Assembly: GCF_932294415.1 (NCBI RefSeq)
Contig: NC_065535.1
Location: 13,406,782 to 13,470,781 of the forward strand
Direction: 5' to 3'
Length of the DNA stretch: 64,000 bases
Origin: Quercus robur
Taxonomy: Eukaryota > Streptophyta > Magnoliopsida > Fagales > Fagaceae
Shown here: positions 35,400 to 46,748 of the stretch, one piece after another
How positions within the stretch are numbered: the first letter of the stretch is position 1
How the letters are laid out: each line of letters begins with the position of its first letter
The notes under the pieces: generated by a model
What the model saw: the letters and a program-made list of their open reading frames with translations, nothing else
The model's database searches: none
What the model was told of the DNA's origin: nothing
Translations under genes and position numbers: made by a program

Positions 35400-35580
35400 C
35401 CACTTTTTATGGAACTCGAGTTTCTTAAACTCGAGTTCCTAGGAGTTTTGCCACCGTGGCGCTACTGAGGTGGAAATTGGGCCATTAAAAAATGCTTTTT
35501 TTTTTTTCTAAGGTACTCGAGCTTGGTGAGCTCGAGTAACTTGTAAGGAACTCGAGTTTAATAAACTCGAGTTCCTTATA
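35400..35580. repeat. Hairpin cluster around CTCGAG sites, left arm
   Basis: Three perfect or near-perfect hairpins: ggaactcgagtttcttaaac... (35413-35442), ggtactcgagcttggtgagc... (35514-35541) and ggaactcgagtttaataaac... (35550-35578). The same set recurs inverted in the right arm at about 41010-41175. Confidence 0.85.
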
Positions 35581-35963
35581 ACTTTTTTTTTTTTTTTTGG
35601 TTGTTGGGATTATTGACAAATAAACATAAACATAAAAATAAGTAGCTTTTTTTTTTATGTTTTTATTTATTTAAATAGAAGCATTGTAAAATATAGAGAT
35701 TTTAATTTCAAAATATGAATTTAATTTCTACATTAAGTAAAATTGTTCATTGTTTTCTCATTGCTTAGTCCAAGAGGCTTGTCCATGAGCGCTCCGGCTT
35801 GGGCCTATCGGCTCAAGCCTCCGCTCCATGGACTAAGCCTCCAAAAATCTCCCATTAAAACCACACAATATTATTCGAGTTGAGTCGGGTCGTCAACATG
35901 AATCAAATGATATCCTTAAAGTGTGGATGAAATGTTTTATAATGCTTAAATTTATAAAAGATA

Positions 35964-35990
35964 CTAGTGAAAGTTCCATGCGTTGCATGG
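35964..35990 (-). other. Helitron-type 3' end inside the left arm
   Basis: On the minus strand: hairpin CCATGC-AAC-GCATGG, then AACTTTCA, then CTAG followed by T. The mirror copy is at 40594-40620 in the right arm on the plus strand. Confidence 0.6.
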
Positions 35991-36398
35991 CTTTAATCCT
36001 AAATTTTCTTTATATATTTTTTTGAGAAATTATAACTAAATGAGTTATTATTACATAATTTTAGAATTATTTTCTAACTAAATGAATGATTATTATAATA
36101 TACACATGCATAATTTTGTATATTTGTCCTTATATATAATATCTTTAATTAAGATTATCAATAAAAAACCTTTCTAATTTTTTTTTTATAACTCCTTATA
36201 TATTAATGAAGGAGATGATTTGAACTCAAGCAATTAAATCTTTTATAATACTTGCATATTATTGTTACTTGCATATGCGTAAGTTGCAACTAAAAAAAAA
36301 CCCACAATCTATTAGTTCTACTAAGGTGAGTTTGGTTCAGCTTTTTCAAACAGTTCTTTTGGAAAAAGTGGAAGTTTTAAAAAGTAAAATATGAAACT

Positions 36399-36409
<11 letters not shown>

Positions 36410-36443
<34 letters not shown>
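36410..36443. repeat. Long T-run
   Basis: About 42 T from roughly 36401 to 36442. It follows a phrase (gagtttggttcagctttttc) shared with the MITE at 21133 and with 13153. Confidence 0.9.
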
Positions 36444-36446
<3 letters not shown>

Positions 36447-36744
36447 TAGCATGTTTGGTAAAAACTATCAAAAAATGCTTTTTGACAAAGTTGAGTGTTT
36501 GGCTAATACTTATAAAAGTGGCGGTTTGATTTGTAAATTACCAAAAAAGACAAGATATATATGTTTTAATTACCTCTCTTTATGCAAGTTATGGACACAA
36601 TATTTTTTCAAAAATTTCACAATAAAGTCTGCATGACAAGATGTTAATGGTAGGGAAAAATATAATGTCACTAATTGGTCCAGATGAGAATTAATAACAA
36701 CTTACTGTGTAAACTTTATAACAAGTTGTTCACTCTCTTTTCTG

Positions 36745-37060
36745 TGTAAATTATTTTCTGTTCATTATTTAAAAACTGTTCACTGTTTTCTCATAAAACA
36801 CCTAGTGAAATCGTGATTTCTAAATTTAAAAGCCAAATTTGAATGCTTTTTCATGTTTGAATTTCACAATAATCGAATCTCTTTTTCTCTGCATTGATAA
36901 AATATGTTTCTACATTAATAAAATTTCCTCTCTGCACATCATGTTTACTGTATATTCGAATCTGCTTACTGCATTCATAAAATCTGTTTTCTGCATAAAC
37001 TATTTCTAGTATTCTGCATAAAATTATTTTCTGTTCAGCATTATTTAAAAAATTGTTTAC
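36745..37060. repeat. Internal repeat R1 of the MULE (inverted partner 39140-39440, direct partner 37925-38175)
   Basis: Blocks such as gcacatcatgtttactg, tttttcatgtttgaatttcac and ttttctcataaaa occur at 36740-37040, again in the same direction at 37930-38170, and inverted at 39140-39440. Composition is A/T-rich and no frame is coding. Confidence 0.8.
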
Positions 37061-37504
37061 TCTCTTTTTTGCGTAAATTATTTAATAATGTGTTAAAGCT
37101 AACAAAATAACAAATACCTGAATATAAAATAGCTTCCTAGAGGGTAGTTGTCAATAATGATCATTCACCAGAATGTTATTGATATTACTCTGTTTATTCA
37201 AAATCAAGAACCCAAACAAAGAATTTTCATTTTGTAGTTTATATAAAGGCAGAAATCATTAGAATGAACAAATAAATGTGAATCATATCTAGAATGAAAT
37301 TTGTATGCAAAGGGAAAAGAGAATGAAACACAAAACAAGATAATCACCTAAGCCATGGACTCGTTGTATTTGTTCCTAAGGTTCTAAACCAATTCAAATT
37401 CACATCAACATTGACTACCACAGTTACATAATTTCTTGATTCAGGACAGCCATTGCATCTTTAATGGCTTGGGTAGAACCACCGAAGATGGCATCCATGA
37501 CAGA

Positions 37505-37840
37505 TTACTATTCACCAGCACGCGTGAATAACTTCCAGATAAATCAAGACAGTCCAGACAGATGTTCAAAAGTTACTACTGTTTACTAGCATGCGTAAAA
37601 AGAGATCTGATAGATTCTCGAGATTTGAAAGATTCCCAGACAGATGCAGACAGACTATTACTCATTAGTACTAATTTCCATACCACCGACAAATTAACTT
37701 AAGTTAAATTTACCTACTCAGGTTACTTTACCATGGTTTATTTCACCTATAAAAGAGACGGACTACGAAGACAGAAGACAAGTTTCTAAGTTTCTAAGCT
37801 TTTAAGTTCCAAGTTTTAGAAAGCCTTTTGTAATAGCCTT
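37505..37840 (+). repeat. Internal repeat R2 of the MULE, copy 1, with TATA box
   Basis: Shares long blocks with 38730-39105, for example gttactactgtttactagca and cacctataaaagagacggac. Each copy has a clear TATA box (CTATAAAAG at about 37747 and 39004) followed by agaagacaagtttcta, so each looks like a promoter with leader. The parent element is unknown. Confidence 0.75.
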
Positions 37841-38182
37841 CCTTAATATGCCAATATACACGTACGAGAGTCTTGGAAGTGTCGGGCACATCATGGTCGG
37901 CAAACCTCCAAAACTAAGTACAGGGAAATCGTGTTTTCTAAATTTAAAAGTCAAATCTAAATGCTTTTTCATGTTTGAATTTCACAATTATCGAATCTAT
38001 TTTTCTACATTGATAAAATATGTTTCTACATTAATATAATATGCTCTCTGCACATCATGTTTACTGCATATTCAAATCTGCTTATTGCATTCATAAAATC
38101 TATTTTCTGCATTAATTAAAACTATTTATTGTTTTCTCATAAAAATTGTTCACTATTTTCTGCATAAACTGTTACCAGGATT

Positions 38183-38644
38183 TTGCATAAAATTGATCAT
38201 CATGGCTACCCTTATACCACTACTCAGCAAGAGCACAAAGGTGTACAGAAAAAAATTTGTTTTATTATATATGCTTTAAATTTTAAAGATGATTTTCTTA
38301 TAAAACATTGTAAAAGGACTTTACAAAAGGACATTGACAGAAAGGCTTTGGAGTTATATCTTTTTAGCACCAGTGCATTTATTGAAGCATCTGGTTGTCA
38401 ACTCCCTGGCAAGGAGGTTGGAGATTCAAGCTCCATAAAGACAGAATCACAGTCTCCTAAAAGCTATCTTATGGGAACAAGCTTTTTAAAGCTCCACCCT
38501 AAGATTCAGCAAAAAACGAGACTTGCCACGAGACGGCAAAAGATCGTGTTCCTATTTATCTTCCTATTTCATACTGCGTTCTATGTAGTAATTATGGAGC
38601 AGTCCATGAGCATGAGTAGTATGAGGATAACTCTGATCCGCTAG
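38183..38644 (+). other. Unrecognised 153-codon open frame inside the MULE
   Basis: Starts MHKIDHHGYPYTTTQQEHKG. It has no domain I recognise. The middle (EASGCQLPGKEVGDSSSIKT) is the least low-complexity part, and the end is hydrophobic (IVFLFIFLFHTAFYVVI), which could be one membrane span. It lies between the two TATA-bearing R2 repeats, so it could be a relic of an element with R2 at both ends. Chance is also possible; no start context or homology supports it. Confidence 0.25.
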
Positions 38645-38729
38645 GTTATGATAACTACGCGTATACAGATTGAAAGACAGACAAATATGCCAAGACAGAA
38701 TGCTCTCCCGCAGTGATAGATCACTATTC

Positions 38730-39105
38730 ACTGGCGATAGATCACTATTCACCAGCATGCGTGAATAGCTTCCAGAAAAATCAAGACAGTCCAGATAGAT
38801 ACAGACAATTCAGACAGATACAGACAGGTGTTCAAAAGTTACTACTGTTTACTAGCATGCGTAAAAAGAGATCTGATAGATTCCCGAGATCTGAAAGATT
38901 CCCAGACAGACGCAGACAGAATACTACTCATCAGTACTAATTTCCATACCACCGACAGATTAACTTGAGTTAAATTTACCTACTTTACCATGGTTCATTT
39001 CACCTATAAAAGAGACGGACTACAAAGACAGAAGACAAGTTTCTAAATTTCTAAGATTCTAAGTGTTTAAGTTCCAAGTTTTAGAAAGCCTTTTGTAATA
39101 GCCTT
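38730..39105 (+). repeat. Internal repeat R2 of the MULE, copy 2
   Basis: Direct repeat of 37505-37840, with an extra short duplication of gatagatcactattcac at 38715-38752 and gacagatacagacag at 38800-38830. Ends ttagaaagccttttgtaatagccttcc like copy 1. Confidence 0.78.
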
Positions 39106-42099
39106 CCCTCTCCCTCAAAAAGACTTTTGTACTCTCTCCCCCTCAAAAAGATTTTATGAATGTAGTAAGCAGATTTGAATATGCAATAAACATGATGTGC
39201 AGAGAGCAAATTATATTAATGTAGAAACAGATTTTATCAATGCAGAAAAATAGATTCGATTATTGTGAAATTCAAACAAGAAAAAGCATTCAGATTTGGC
39301 GTTTAAATTTACAAAACATGATTTCACTAGGTGTTTTATGAGAAAACAATGAACAATGAACAATTTATGCAGTGAACATAGAATAATTTATGCAGAAAAG
39401 AGAGTGAACAATTTTTTCAATAATGCTGAATAGAAAATAATTTTATGCAAAATCCTAGAAATAGTTTATGTAGAAAACAGTGAACAATTTTTATGAGAAA
39501 ACAATGAATAGTTTTAATTAATGCAGAAAACAAATTTTATGAATGTAGTAAGCAGATTTGAATAGATGTATAGATGTACAAATATTCTGGACTTGTTGAG
39601 AAATTTGATTTCGTTGAAAGTACAAAATCGTGAAAATTCATTTAGTTATTGTGTACATTAGATGTACAGATCATTCGAATTTGTAAAAAACAAAATTTAG
39701 ATGTACAGATCGTTCGAATTTGATTTCGTTGATTGTATAAAATCTTGAAAGTACAAAATAAAATTGTGTAAATTAGATGTACAGATAGTCTGAATTTGTT
39801 GAAAAGTTTGAATTTGTTAAATGTACAAAATCGTGAAAATTAAATGGAAAACTGTGTACTAATGTATTGATCATCTGAATTTGTTGAGAAATTCGAAATC
39901 GTTGAATGAAGAAAATCGTGTAAGCTCAATGGAAAACCAAAGAATGTACCAAATTGTTGAGCAGCACATGCAGCATTACGAACATCAGTGTAGTAATGGT
40001 GGACAGCTCACCCACAAAATTGATGCATAAACTTTACAGGGATGCTCTGCATCCTTGAAAACGGTGCATTACAAAGGGTTGCATATCTGTGTATTCATGT
40101 GGCAAGTCCTTACTTTAGGAGCCATATGGTTTTTTTGTGAAAGAATGGTTGGTCTGTGTGGTTTGGATGAGTCTGTATGTATTGAATTTATTAATTTTTG
40201 CTACAAGTAATGTACAATAAATCTAATTTGGGTGATAAGTGTTATGTGTTTAACATTTCAAATTACACAAATATTGGAAACATCAACATATCTAACTGGA
40301 GACATTTCACTTCCTAAGGTGTTTCCTACATTACAAAGCAGAGGACATTGTCCAACCAAAGCACAAGAATCATATGTAGCAACAAAGAATAGCAGGGAAA
40401 AAAATGACACAATGATTTCATATAAACTTAGTCAAAACTAATGAACAGTTAATCTTTAGATTTGTAAAAGTTGAATGTACATAATCATCAGTTGTCTTAT
40501 ATATAGTTAGAAAATAATTCTAAAATTATGTAATAATAACTCATTTAGTTATAATTTCTCAAAAAAATATATAAAGAAAATTTAGGATTAAAGCCATGCA
40601 ACGCATGGAACTTTCACTAGTATCTTTTATAAATTTAAGCATTATAAAACATTTCATCCACACTTTAAGGGTATCATTTGATTCATGTTGACGACCCGAC
40701 TCGACTCGAATAATATTGTGTGGTTTTTAATGGGAGATTTTTGGAGGCTTAGTCCATGGAGCGGAGGCTTGGGCCGACAGGCCCAAGCCGGAGCGCTCAT
40801 GGACAAGCCTCTTGGACTATGCAATGAGAAAACAATGAACAGTTTTACTTAATGTAGAAATTAAATTCATATTTTGAAATTAAAATCTCTATATTTTACA
40901 ATGCTTCTATTTAAATAAATAAAAACATAAAAAAAAAAGCTACTTATTTTTATGTTTATGTTTATTTGTCAATAATCCCAACAACCAAAAAAAAAAAAAA
41001 AAAGTTATAAGGAACTCGAGTTTATTAAACTCGAGTTCCTTACAAGGTACTCGAGCTCACCAAGCTCGAGTACCTTAGAAAAAAAAAAGCATTTTTTAAT
41101 GGTCTAATTTCCACCTCAGCAGCGCCACGGTGGCAAAACTCCTAGGAACTCGAGTTTAAGAAACTCGAGTTCCATAAAAAGTGGTAGTTTCCTATATAGT
41201 TCCGAAACAGTGTTTTTTTACAAAATATTTCAAAAATTCGTGGTATTGGGCCATTTTGGCCGTCATATGACTATATGAGTATGTGTGAAGTACAAGGCAA
41301 TCTGTGTAATGGACAAATATATTACAATAGGCCTAGAGCCCAATGGGCTTGTACACTAACAGCCCCCTAGAGTGTGCATCACGGTGGGCCTAGTCAATGA
41401 TTTGTTAATTTTGAACAAGCCTAACTCTTTGGCTAGAAGACCCAAAATTTTGGCACAGTTATGTAGTGAGTCTTATACTGATAAATCTCAAACCCGTTTG
41501 AAATTGAACTTGCTCTGTAATTGGTTATTCATGCCTACTTACTCATATGAAAATATTCCTTTTCATTTAGTTTTTTTCTTCTCTGAAATAAAAAATACAA
41601 CATATTTTGATTACATTATATTAATTGATATTCAGAATATGTAATGTAGCTAAATAATACTACTAAACTTGTTGGTATACTATCTATCAAATAGGAGAAG
41701 TTTTACCATAACTCAACACGCAACATGTCTTGGGATTTTGTTGTAAATCATACAGTGAATTTTGCAACAGAAGTAATTGGGAATTCCTATCATGTTACCC
41801 TTTATTCTGGCTTCAATGATATTAAATCAGATTTGAAGACAAGGGTTTCCTTCAAGGTTTGATAAGCATCTGATCACTTTCATTTTAGGATAGGTGTAAT
41901 GTTAAAAACTTTTCAAATATAGTTGACCATCAGTCATCTCTGAATGAATGACTTCGTATATTATGCAGTATGGTGCTTCGAGGGGTGTGTATTCTTCCTA
42001 AATGGATTTTATCTGCCTGATGCTGGCTCTACTACAAATTTTACTGGATGGAGAAGTTTCATTGATCCATTAATTGGCGAAAAGGGGCAACAAGAATGA

Positions 42100-42465
42100 A
42101 GAGTGTCTGAATTTCTTGCTAATTAGGAGGATATTTGGCTTAGCAAGATTGAGCTGTACTCTTTGTGTTTTGCTTGGTGTGTATGATTGGTATGAAGATT
42201 CACTCTATGCCACTAGGATATATAATTTAGCTAGAACTCTATGCTACTAGGTCCATGGATGTGGGAGAATTCATGAAATAAATAGTTTTATTTATTTTTG
42301 TAACAAAAACTTGGATGCAGTTTGATTATGCAATTTTATTTGAAAACAATAGATTTTAGAAGAAATCACTAGCAATCTTTACTTGTAAGAAAAGCCCTCT
42401 AGCTTGTAGTAAAAGCCAAGCCCAATAGGCTCAACTCAAAGGATCTAACTACAATATTATCAACA
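42100..42465. other. Flank downstream of the pseudogene, no gene
   Basis: AT-rich, probably the former 3' UTR and flank of the thioredoxin-fold paralogue. Nothing else recognised. Confidence 0.4.
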
Positions 42466-42468
42466 ATG

Positions 42469-43548
42469 TGTTGAAAGTTAAAAAATCACAACACCTAAGC
42501 CCAAAGAAATAACACAAGAGGCCATAGAAAGTGAACCTAAGAAAAGGTGGTAAGCCCAAAAGGCTTGAAGCCCAAAAGCCATAAAGGGACAAGCCTTAAA
42601 GCCTATGAGAAAAGAATGAAGAAAAAGAAAAAGGCTCAGTATGTCAAGATCGGAAGATTGAAGAAAGACTAGTGTAAATAGCTGAGTTGGGATCCCCAGA
42701 GGCTGCCAAAGGCTCGGGATCCCCGAGACGTGTAACATAGCTAAGATAGGATTAAGACAGCTCAAAGGAAACACCAAAAGAAACACAAGAAACGAAGGGC
42801 AGAAATGTCCTTATGCACCAAAGATGCAGCAAGAAAAGCAGAAAGCTTAGAGTAACCACTCACAATGCAAGGGAACAATACCTCGGGGAACCAGAATGAG
42901 GAGCTATAAAAAAGGAAGTAGCAGCAAAGACCTTCGAACTAGCAGAGATGGATTCTGCTCACTTGGGAAAAATGACAAAGAGAAAGGACGGCCAAAGGCT
43001 GAATCATAAGGGGTAAGAGATTTTGAGGAACGTGAAATTAGGAACAAGAGCACTCTGGAATGGAAAGTCAGCCATGGGCTTTCAAAGAAAAAGCACCAAA
43101 ATGAGGAAAATATGAGAAACAGGGAAAGATTCAACCTTCTGGGTGATGGGCACAAAACGGGCTCTGGTACCTAGGGAGCAAAACAGGGGAATTAATAGTT
43201 CCTTGGGACCCTAGAATGACACTATAAAAGGGGGGAAAGGCAGCTAGCAAAACGAAGGAATTTTTTAAGCGAGCAATAAAAAATCTCGACAAGAAACCAT
43301 TAAGAGAACTTTTTCAAATTCAAGAGAAAACAGTGAAATATCTTCCGGTATCCTAGAAACAGATACTATAGTACATACTTGGATTCAAAAGGGTTCAAAT
43401 TTTACAAGTCTTAGAAGCTTGGATAGCTATCAAAGTCTGTAATTTTTGAGCTTATTTGAACCTCGTATCACGTCTTAGTAAGCGCATTGTAACCATAACT
43501 AAGAAAAACTAATGAAGTATTTCTTATTAATCCAAGGATCCCTAACAA
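42469..43548 (+). mobile_element. Putative solo LTR
   Basis: Candidate edges tgttgaaagttaaaaaatc and ggatccctaaca (TG...CA). It contains GGATCCCCGAG-type phrases, a TATA box (CTATAAAAGGGG at about 43211-43222) and a purine-rich leader. I could not confirm a 5-bp duplication and see no internal region, so this is tentative. Confidence 0.42.
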
Positions 43549-43867
43549 TTGTTTTGTGTATTTTTTAATTACTTTGCACTCCTTTACTGTTTTCATTATT
43601 GTTCAATACAAATATTCTCGCTTTGCTAGTTTATGTGTTAATGTGTATTGTAAGGAACATGCCCTGTGCGCCACTTGGTTCTTAAATAGCCCCTTTAGTT
43701 GCGGTGAACCAAGCCCAGTCCACCAAACTACAACTATTTGACTTAGGATCCTTGGGCCAGTGTGCTAAAGAAAAAGACACTTTCACACAATGCAAATGAT
43801 CAAGGAGATGGTGAAGGAGGTGAAAAGGGCACGGATATTCTATTCCACTTTTTGTATTTCATTTTAG

Positions 43868-44272
43868 GCTAAATTGCAAACTACACTCCTAAATTTTAGG
43901 CATGTTTAGATTTTATATTCTGAAGTTTAAGAATTTGAATTTTACTTCCTAAAGTTTGGAGATGTTTGAATTTTACACCTTGAAATTTCATAATTTGGAT
44001 TTTACTCTTTAAAGTTTAAGGCTGTTTGAATTTTACACCCTGAAGTACTTGAGACTCCCAAACTTTAGGGGGTGAAATCCAAACACTCCCAAACTTTAAT
44101 GGGTAAAACCCAAACACTCCCAAACTTTAAGAGGTAAAATCCAATTTTTGAAACTTTAGGGTGTAAAATCCAAATGCCTCTAAACTTCAGGAGGTAAAAT
44201 CTAAATTCTAAAATTTTAAGGTGTAAAATCCAAACACTCCCAAAACTTTAGGGGTATAGTTTGCAATTTAGC
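43868..44272. mobile_element. Foldback MITE, about 405 bp
   Basis: Left end GCTAAATTGCAAACTACACT and right end reverse complement GCTAAATTGCAAACTATACC. The inside is built of alternating phrases (ctttaggaggtaaaatccaaac type) and their complements at a spacing of roughly 35-45 bases. Possible flanking repeat CATTTTA on both sides. Same family as 24880-25272. Confidence 0.72.
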
Positions 44273-44319
44273 TTCCATTTTATATTCAACCAATTACAAC
44301 TAGCATATAGCAATACATT

Positions 44320-44361
<42 letters not shown>

Positions 44362-44775
44362 GCAAAGTAGAGAGAAATCTAATTAGATTTCAAATTGTAA
44401 TTCAATTAGAGTCTAATTTTGCACTACGTGTCCTATCTAATCTAAGCTTTTAATTTTTTGTGCCAAGTGAGTTAATTCAATACAAAAAGTGGATTTCAAT
44501 TAGAGTTTAATTTTGTGCCACATGTTCTATCTAATTTAAGTTTTTAAATTTTTGTACCAAGTAAGTTAATTTAGTGTAGAAAACGAGGAGTCTAATATAA
44601 ATAAACTATAAAAAAACCTAGCCATATATCTAACTCTATATATAAAATTATAGGAAAAGAGAATTTGAATGATTTTAAATTTATGAGCCATTTTTTGTGT
44701 AACTAAAAATAATTTAAATTTATAAGTTATTTATATAATACACTATGACCATGTACGATCTATTACTAACTAGTT
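44320..44775 (+). mobile_element. Helitron-like remnants after a (TA)n run
   Basis: (TA)n at 44322-44356, then ataggcaaagtagagagaaa and a body that matches the 32.5-33.4 kb units (tctaattttgcactacgtgtcc against ttccaattttgcgccatgtgtcc). A second unit 44635-44773 begins TCTATATATAAAATTATAGG and ends CTAG before T. Confidence 0.5.
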
Positions 44776-45135
44776 AATATATATATCTCTGCGCGTGCGC
44801 GTGCGAGTTTATGTATTTTAAACCAAAGTTTAGAGAAAAATCAACTAGAATCAAAATTGGATTTTTCTTTTATTAGCTTTCCATAAAAATTAAATTGTTT
44901 AGATTTTTACTATTATTTTTTCTCTAAACTAATGAGCATATTTTTTTTAAACTGTTTCTATTTAGATATTTTGTATACGAAAATCTTGAACCTAAAATTT
45001 TGTAATTGAGTTGAATAATCACATGTACCTATCCCCATTCAATTTAGGAGATATTATTGGACCTATTCTTTTTATTTTGTGTTGTATTTAGATAATTTCA
45101 TGTACAATGATTGTAAATTGATATTGTATATGTAG

Positions 45136-45777
45136 TGTGGGGTCCAATAATTGATGGGCCAGGCCCACTTGCTGATGGAGAGTTCAAAGGCCTAAGCCGA
45201 AAAAGGTCATGGCCCGAGCTCAAGAATAATAAGGCCCAATTGGCCCGGAGAAGCAGCCGAGGACAGTGTAGTCCTCGGCTGACCCAAAGATCCACCAAGA
45301 AGAGGGGCAAAACGGTAAAGGGACATGCTTGAAGGGAAATCTAAAATATCTAGGAAAGGCTGTCTTTACCATCTTCCCCATGCATATCTCTGCGCCTAAC
45401 AGAGCCTTATCTTTTAACTTTATTAACCACTCTCAACAACTTTGGGTTTGGATTGACAAGAAGAGTATCAGTCTTGGAAATGTCGACCCTACACGTGGAC
45501 GAAGGAAAGTGAATGCAGACTAGTATAAAAGAAAAAGTAAGTAATCTAAGGGGGGGGGGCTGGGACGACTGGCCAAGAAAGAAAAGGCTCCCAGTCTACC
45601 TCCAGAAGAAAGACTCCAAGGGTGAAAGCGCTTAAATCACATATGAACACCACCAGAACCACCAATGGGTAACTAAGGCCTAGCCTTTCGAATCCACTCT
45701 CTAAAAATGATATTGTTTGGGCCCTTTCACGTGCGAACCTAACTCTACTGCGGTTCGTCGCGAAACGTGTCCCTACA
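45136..45777 (+). repeat. 5' LTR of the LARD
   Basis: 642 bases, TGTGGGGTCC ... GTCCCTACA. The G-run at about 45550-45559 is shorter than in the 3' LTR. Candidate TATA: agtataaaag at 45522-45531. Confidence 0.93.
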
Positions 45778-45779
45778 AT

Positions 45780-45797
45780 TGGCGCCGTCTGTGGGGA
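45780..45797 (+). other. Primer-binding site of the LARD
   Basis: TGGCGCCGTCTGTGGGGA begins three bases after the LTR end. TGGCGCC is the usual start of tRNA primer sites in plant gypsy elements. Confidence 0.8.
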
Positions 45798-46030
45798 AGG
45801 CTTGCGCGTTAGCTCGAGCGGTGGTGAAGTTGAGCTTTTGTCGAGCAAGGGTCTATGAAGGTGCCTTTATGACCGGCGACACATTGTTGTTATTCCAACA
45901 TAAGTTCCCACTAGGGGCTACGTCTCACAGTGTCAATGGCATGGGCAAGTCTAGGGGCTTCAAACATCAGTCTAGCTTCCCCCACCTTGTTCGAGGAGCT
46001 AAACCTTCGGAAGATAAATAAATAAAGAAG

Positions 46031-46748
46031 AATACAAGTTTTGGACAGAACCAAGGCCTTGTATGGTCCTCGGACCCAAGCCTCTGGGGAAATCAACTAC
46101 TTACAAAGACAATACAAGTTTTGGACAGAACCAAGGCCTTGTATGGTCCTCGGACCCAAGCCTCTGGGGAAACCAACTACTTAAAAAGACAATACAAGTT
46201 TTGGACAGAACCAAGGCCTTGTATGGTCCTCGGACCCAAGCCTCTGGGGAAACCAACTACTTAAAAAGACAATACAAGTTTTGGACAGAACCAAGGCCTT
46301 GTATGGTCCTCGGACCCAAGCCTTTGGGGAAACCAACTACTTAAAAAGATAATACAAGTTTTGGACAGAATCAAGGCCTTGTATGGTCCTCGGACCCAAG
46401 CCTCTGGGAAAACCAACTACTTACAAAGACAATACAAGTTTTGGACAGAACCAAGGCCTTGTATGATCCTCGGACCCAAGCCTTTGGGGAAACCAACTAC
46501 TTAAAAAGACAATACAAGTTTTGGACAGAACCAAGGCCTTGTATGGTCCTCGGACCCAAGCCTCTGGGGAAACCAACTACTTACAAAGACAATACAAGTT
46601 TTGGACAGAACCAAGGCCTTGTATGGTCCTCGGACCCAAGCCTCTGGGGAAACCAACTACTTAAAAAGACAATACAAGTTTTGGACAGAACCAAGGCCTT
46701 GTATGGTCCTCGGACCCAAGCTTCTGGGGAAACCAACTACTTAAAAGG
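46031..46748 (+). repeat. 80-bp tandem array, about 9 copies
   Basis: Exact 80-base period; unit starts at 46041, 46121, 46201 and so on to 46681 (ttttggacagaaccaaggcc ... aaagacaatacaag). Copies differ by one or two bases. Two more diverged units lie at 48025-48170. 80 is not a multiple of 3, so the long frames across the array are a by-product of the repeat, not a protein. Confidence 0.95.

Larger units (their letters stand above)
35323..41262. mobile_element. 5.9 kb MULE with about 760-bp inverted ends
   Basis: Left arm 35323-36078 is the reverse complement of 40496-41262, with few differences. The ends read AGCCAAAATGGCCCAATACC and, inverted, CGGCCAAAATGGCCCAATACC less its final base. 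Flanked by TCATATGAC at 35314-35322 and 41263-41271 (9 bp; partly palindromic, so the exact edge may shift by a base). Arms contain several AACTCGAG hairpins. No transposase is found; the interior (36079-40495) is a patchwork of direct and inverted repeats. It lies in intron 2 of the thioredoxin-fold pseudogene. Confidence 0.8.
34206..42099 (+). pseudogene. Decayed paralogue of the thioredoxin-fold gene, split by a MULE
   Basis: Four plus-strand pieces match the exons of the gene at 21516-25896: 34206-34377 (DGFADKHGRINSDTIVIDAF, then LVCPYSRDSWP), 34665-34767 (YHDNAFVASRSLHIVNKLNP), 41695-41856 (GFNDIKSDLKTRVSFK), 41969-42099 (FFLNGFYLPDAGS ... IDPLIGEKGQQE, stop). Exons 2 and 3 have exactly the same lengths (103 and 162) as the intact copy, and the donor GTCAGT of exon 1 is kept. 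It is dead or dying: the signal-peptide part of exon 1 is absent, and exon 4 lacks about 10 bases at the cis-Pro loop, which shifts the frame. Intron 2 is about 6.9 kb because of the inserted element. Confidence 0.85.

Noticed and set aside
38183..38644. Reading the MULE interior as an endogenous pararetrovirus
   Set aside because: Apart from TATA-bearing direct repeats there is no coat, movement, protease or RT motif in any frame, so there is no support beyond promoter-like layout.
42478..43155. Phe/Leu/Ser-rich minus-strand frames in the putative solo LTR
   Set aside because: Purine-rich LTR sequence read on the other strand; no family match.
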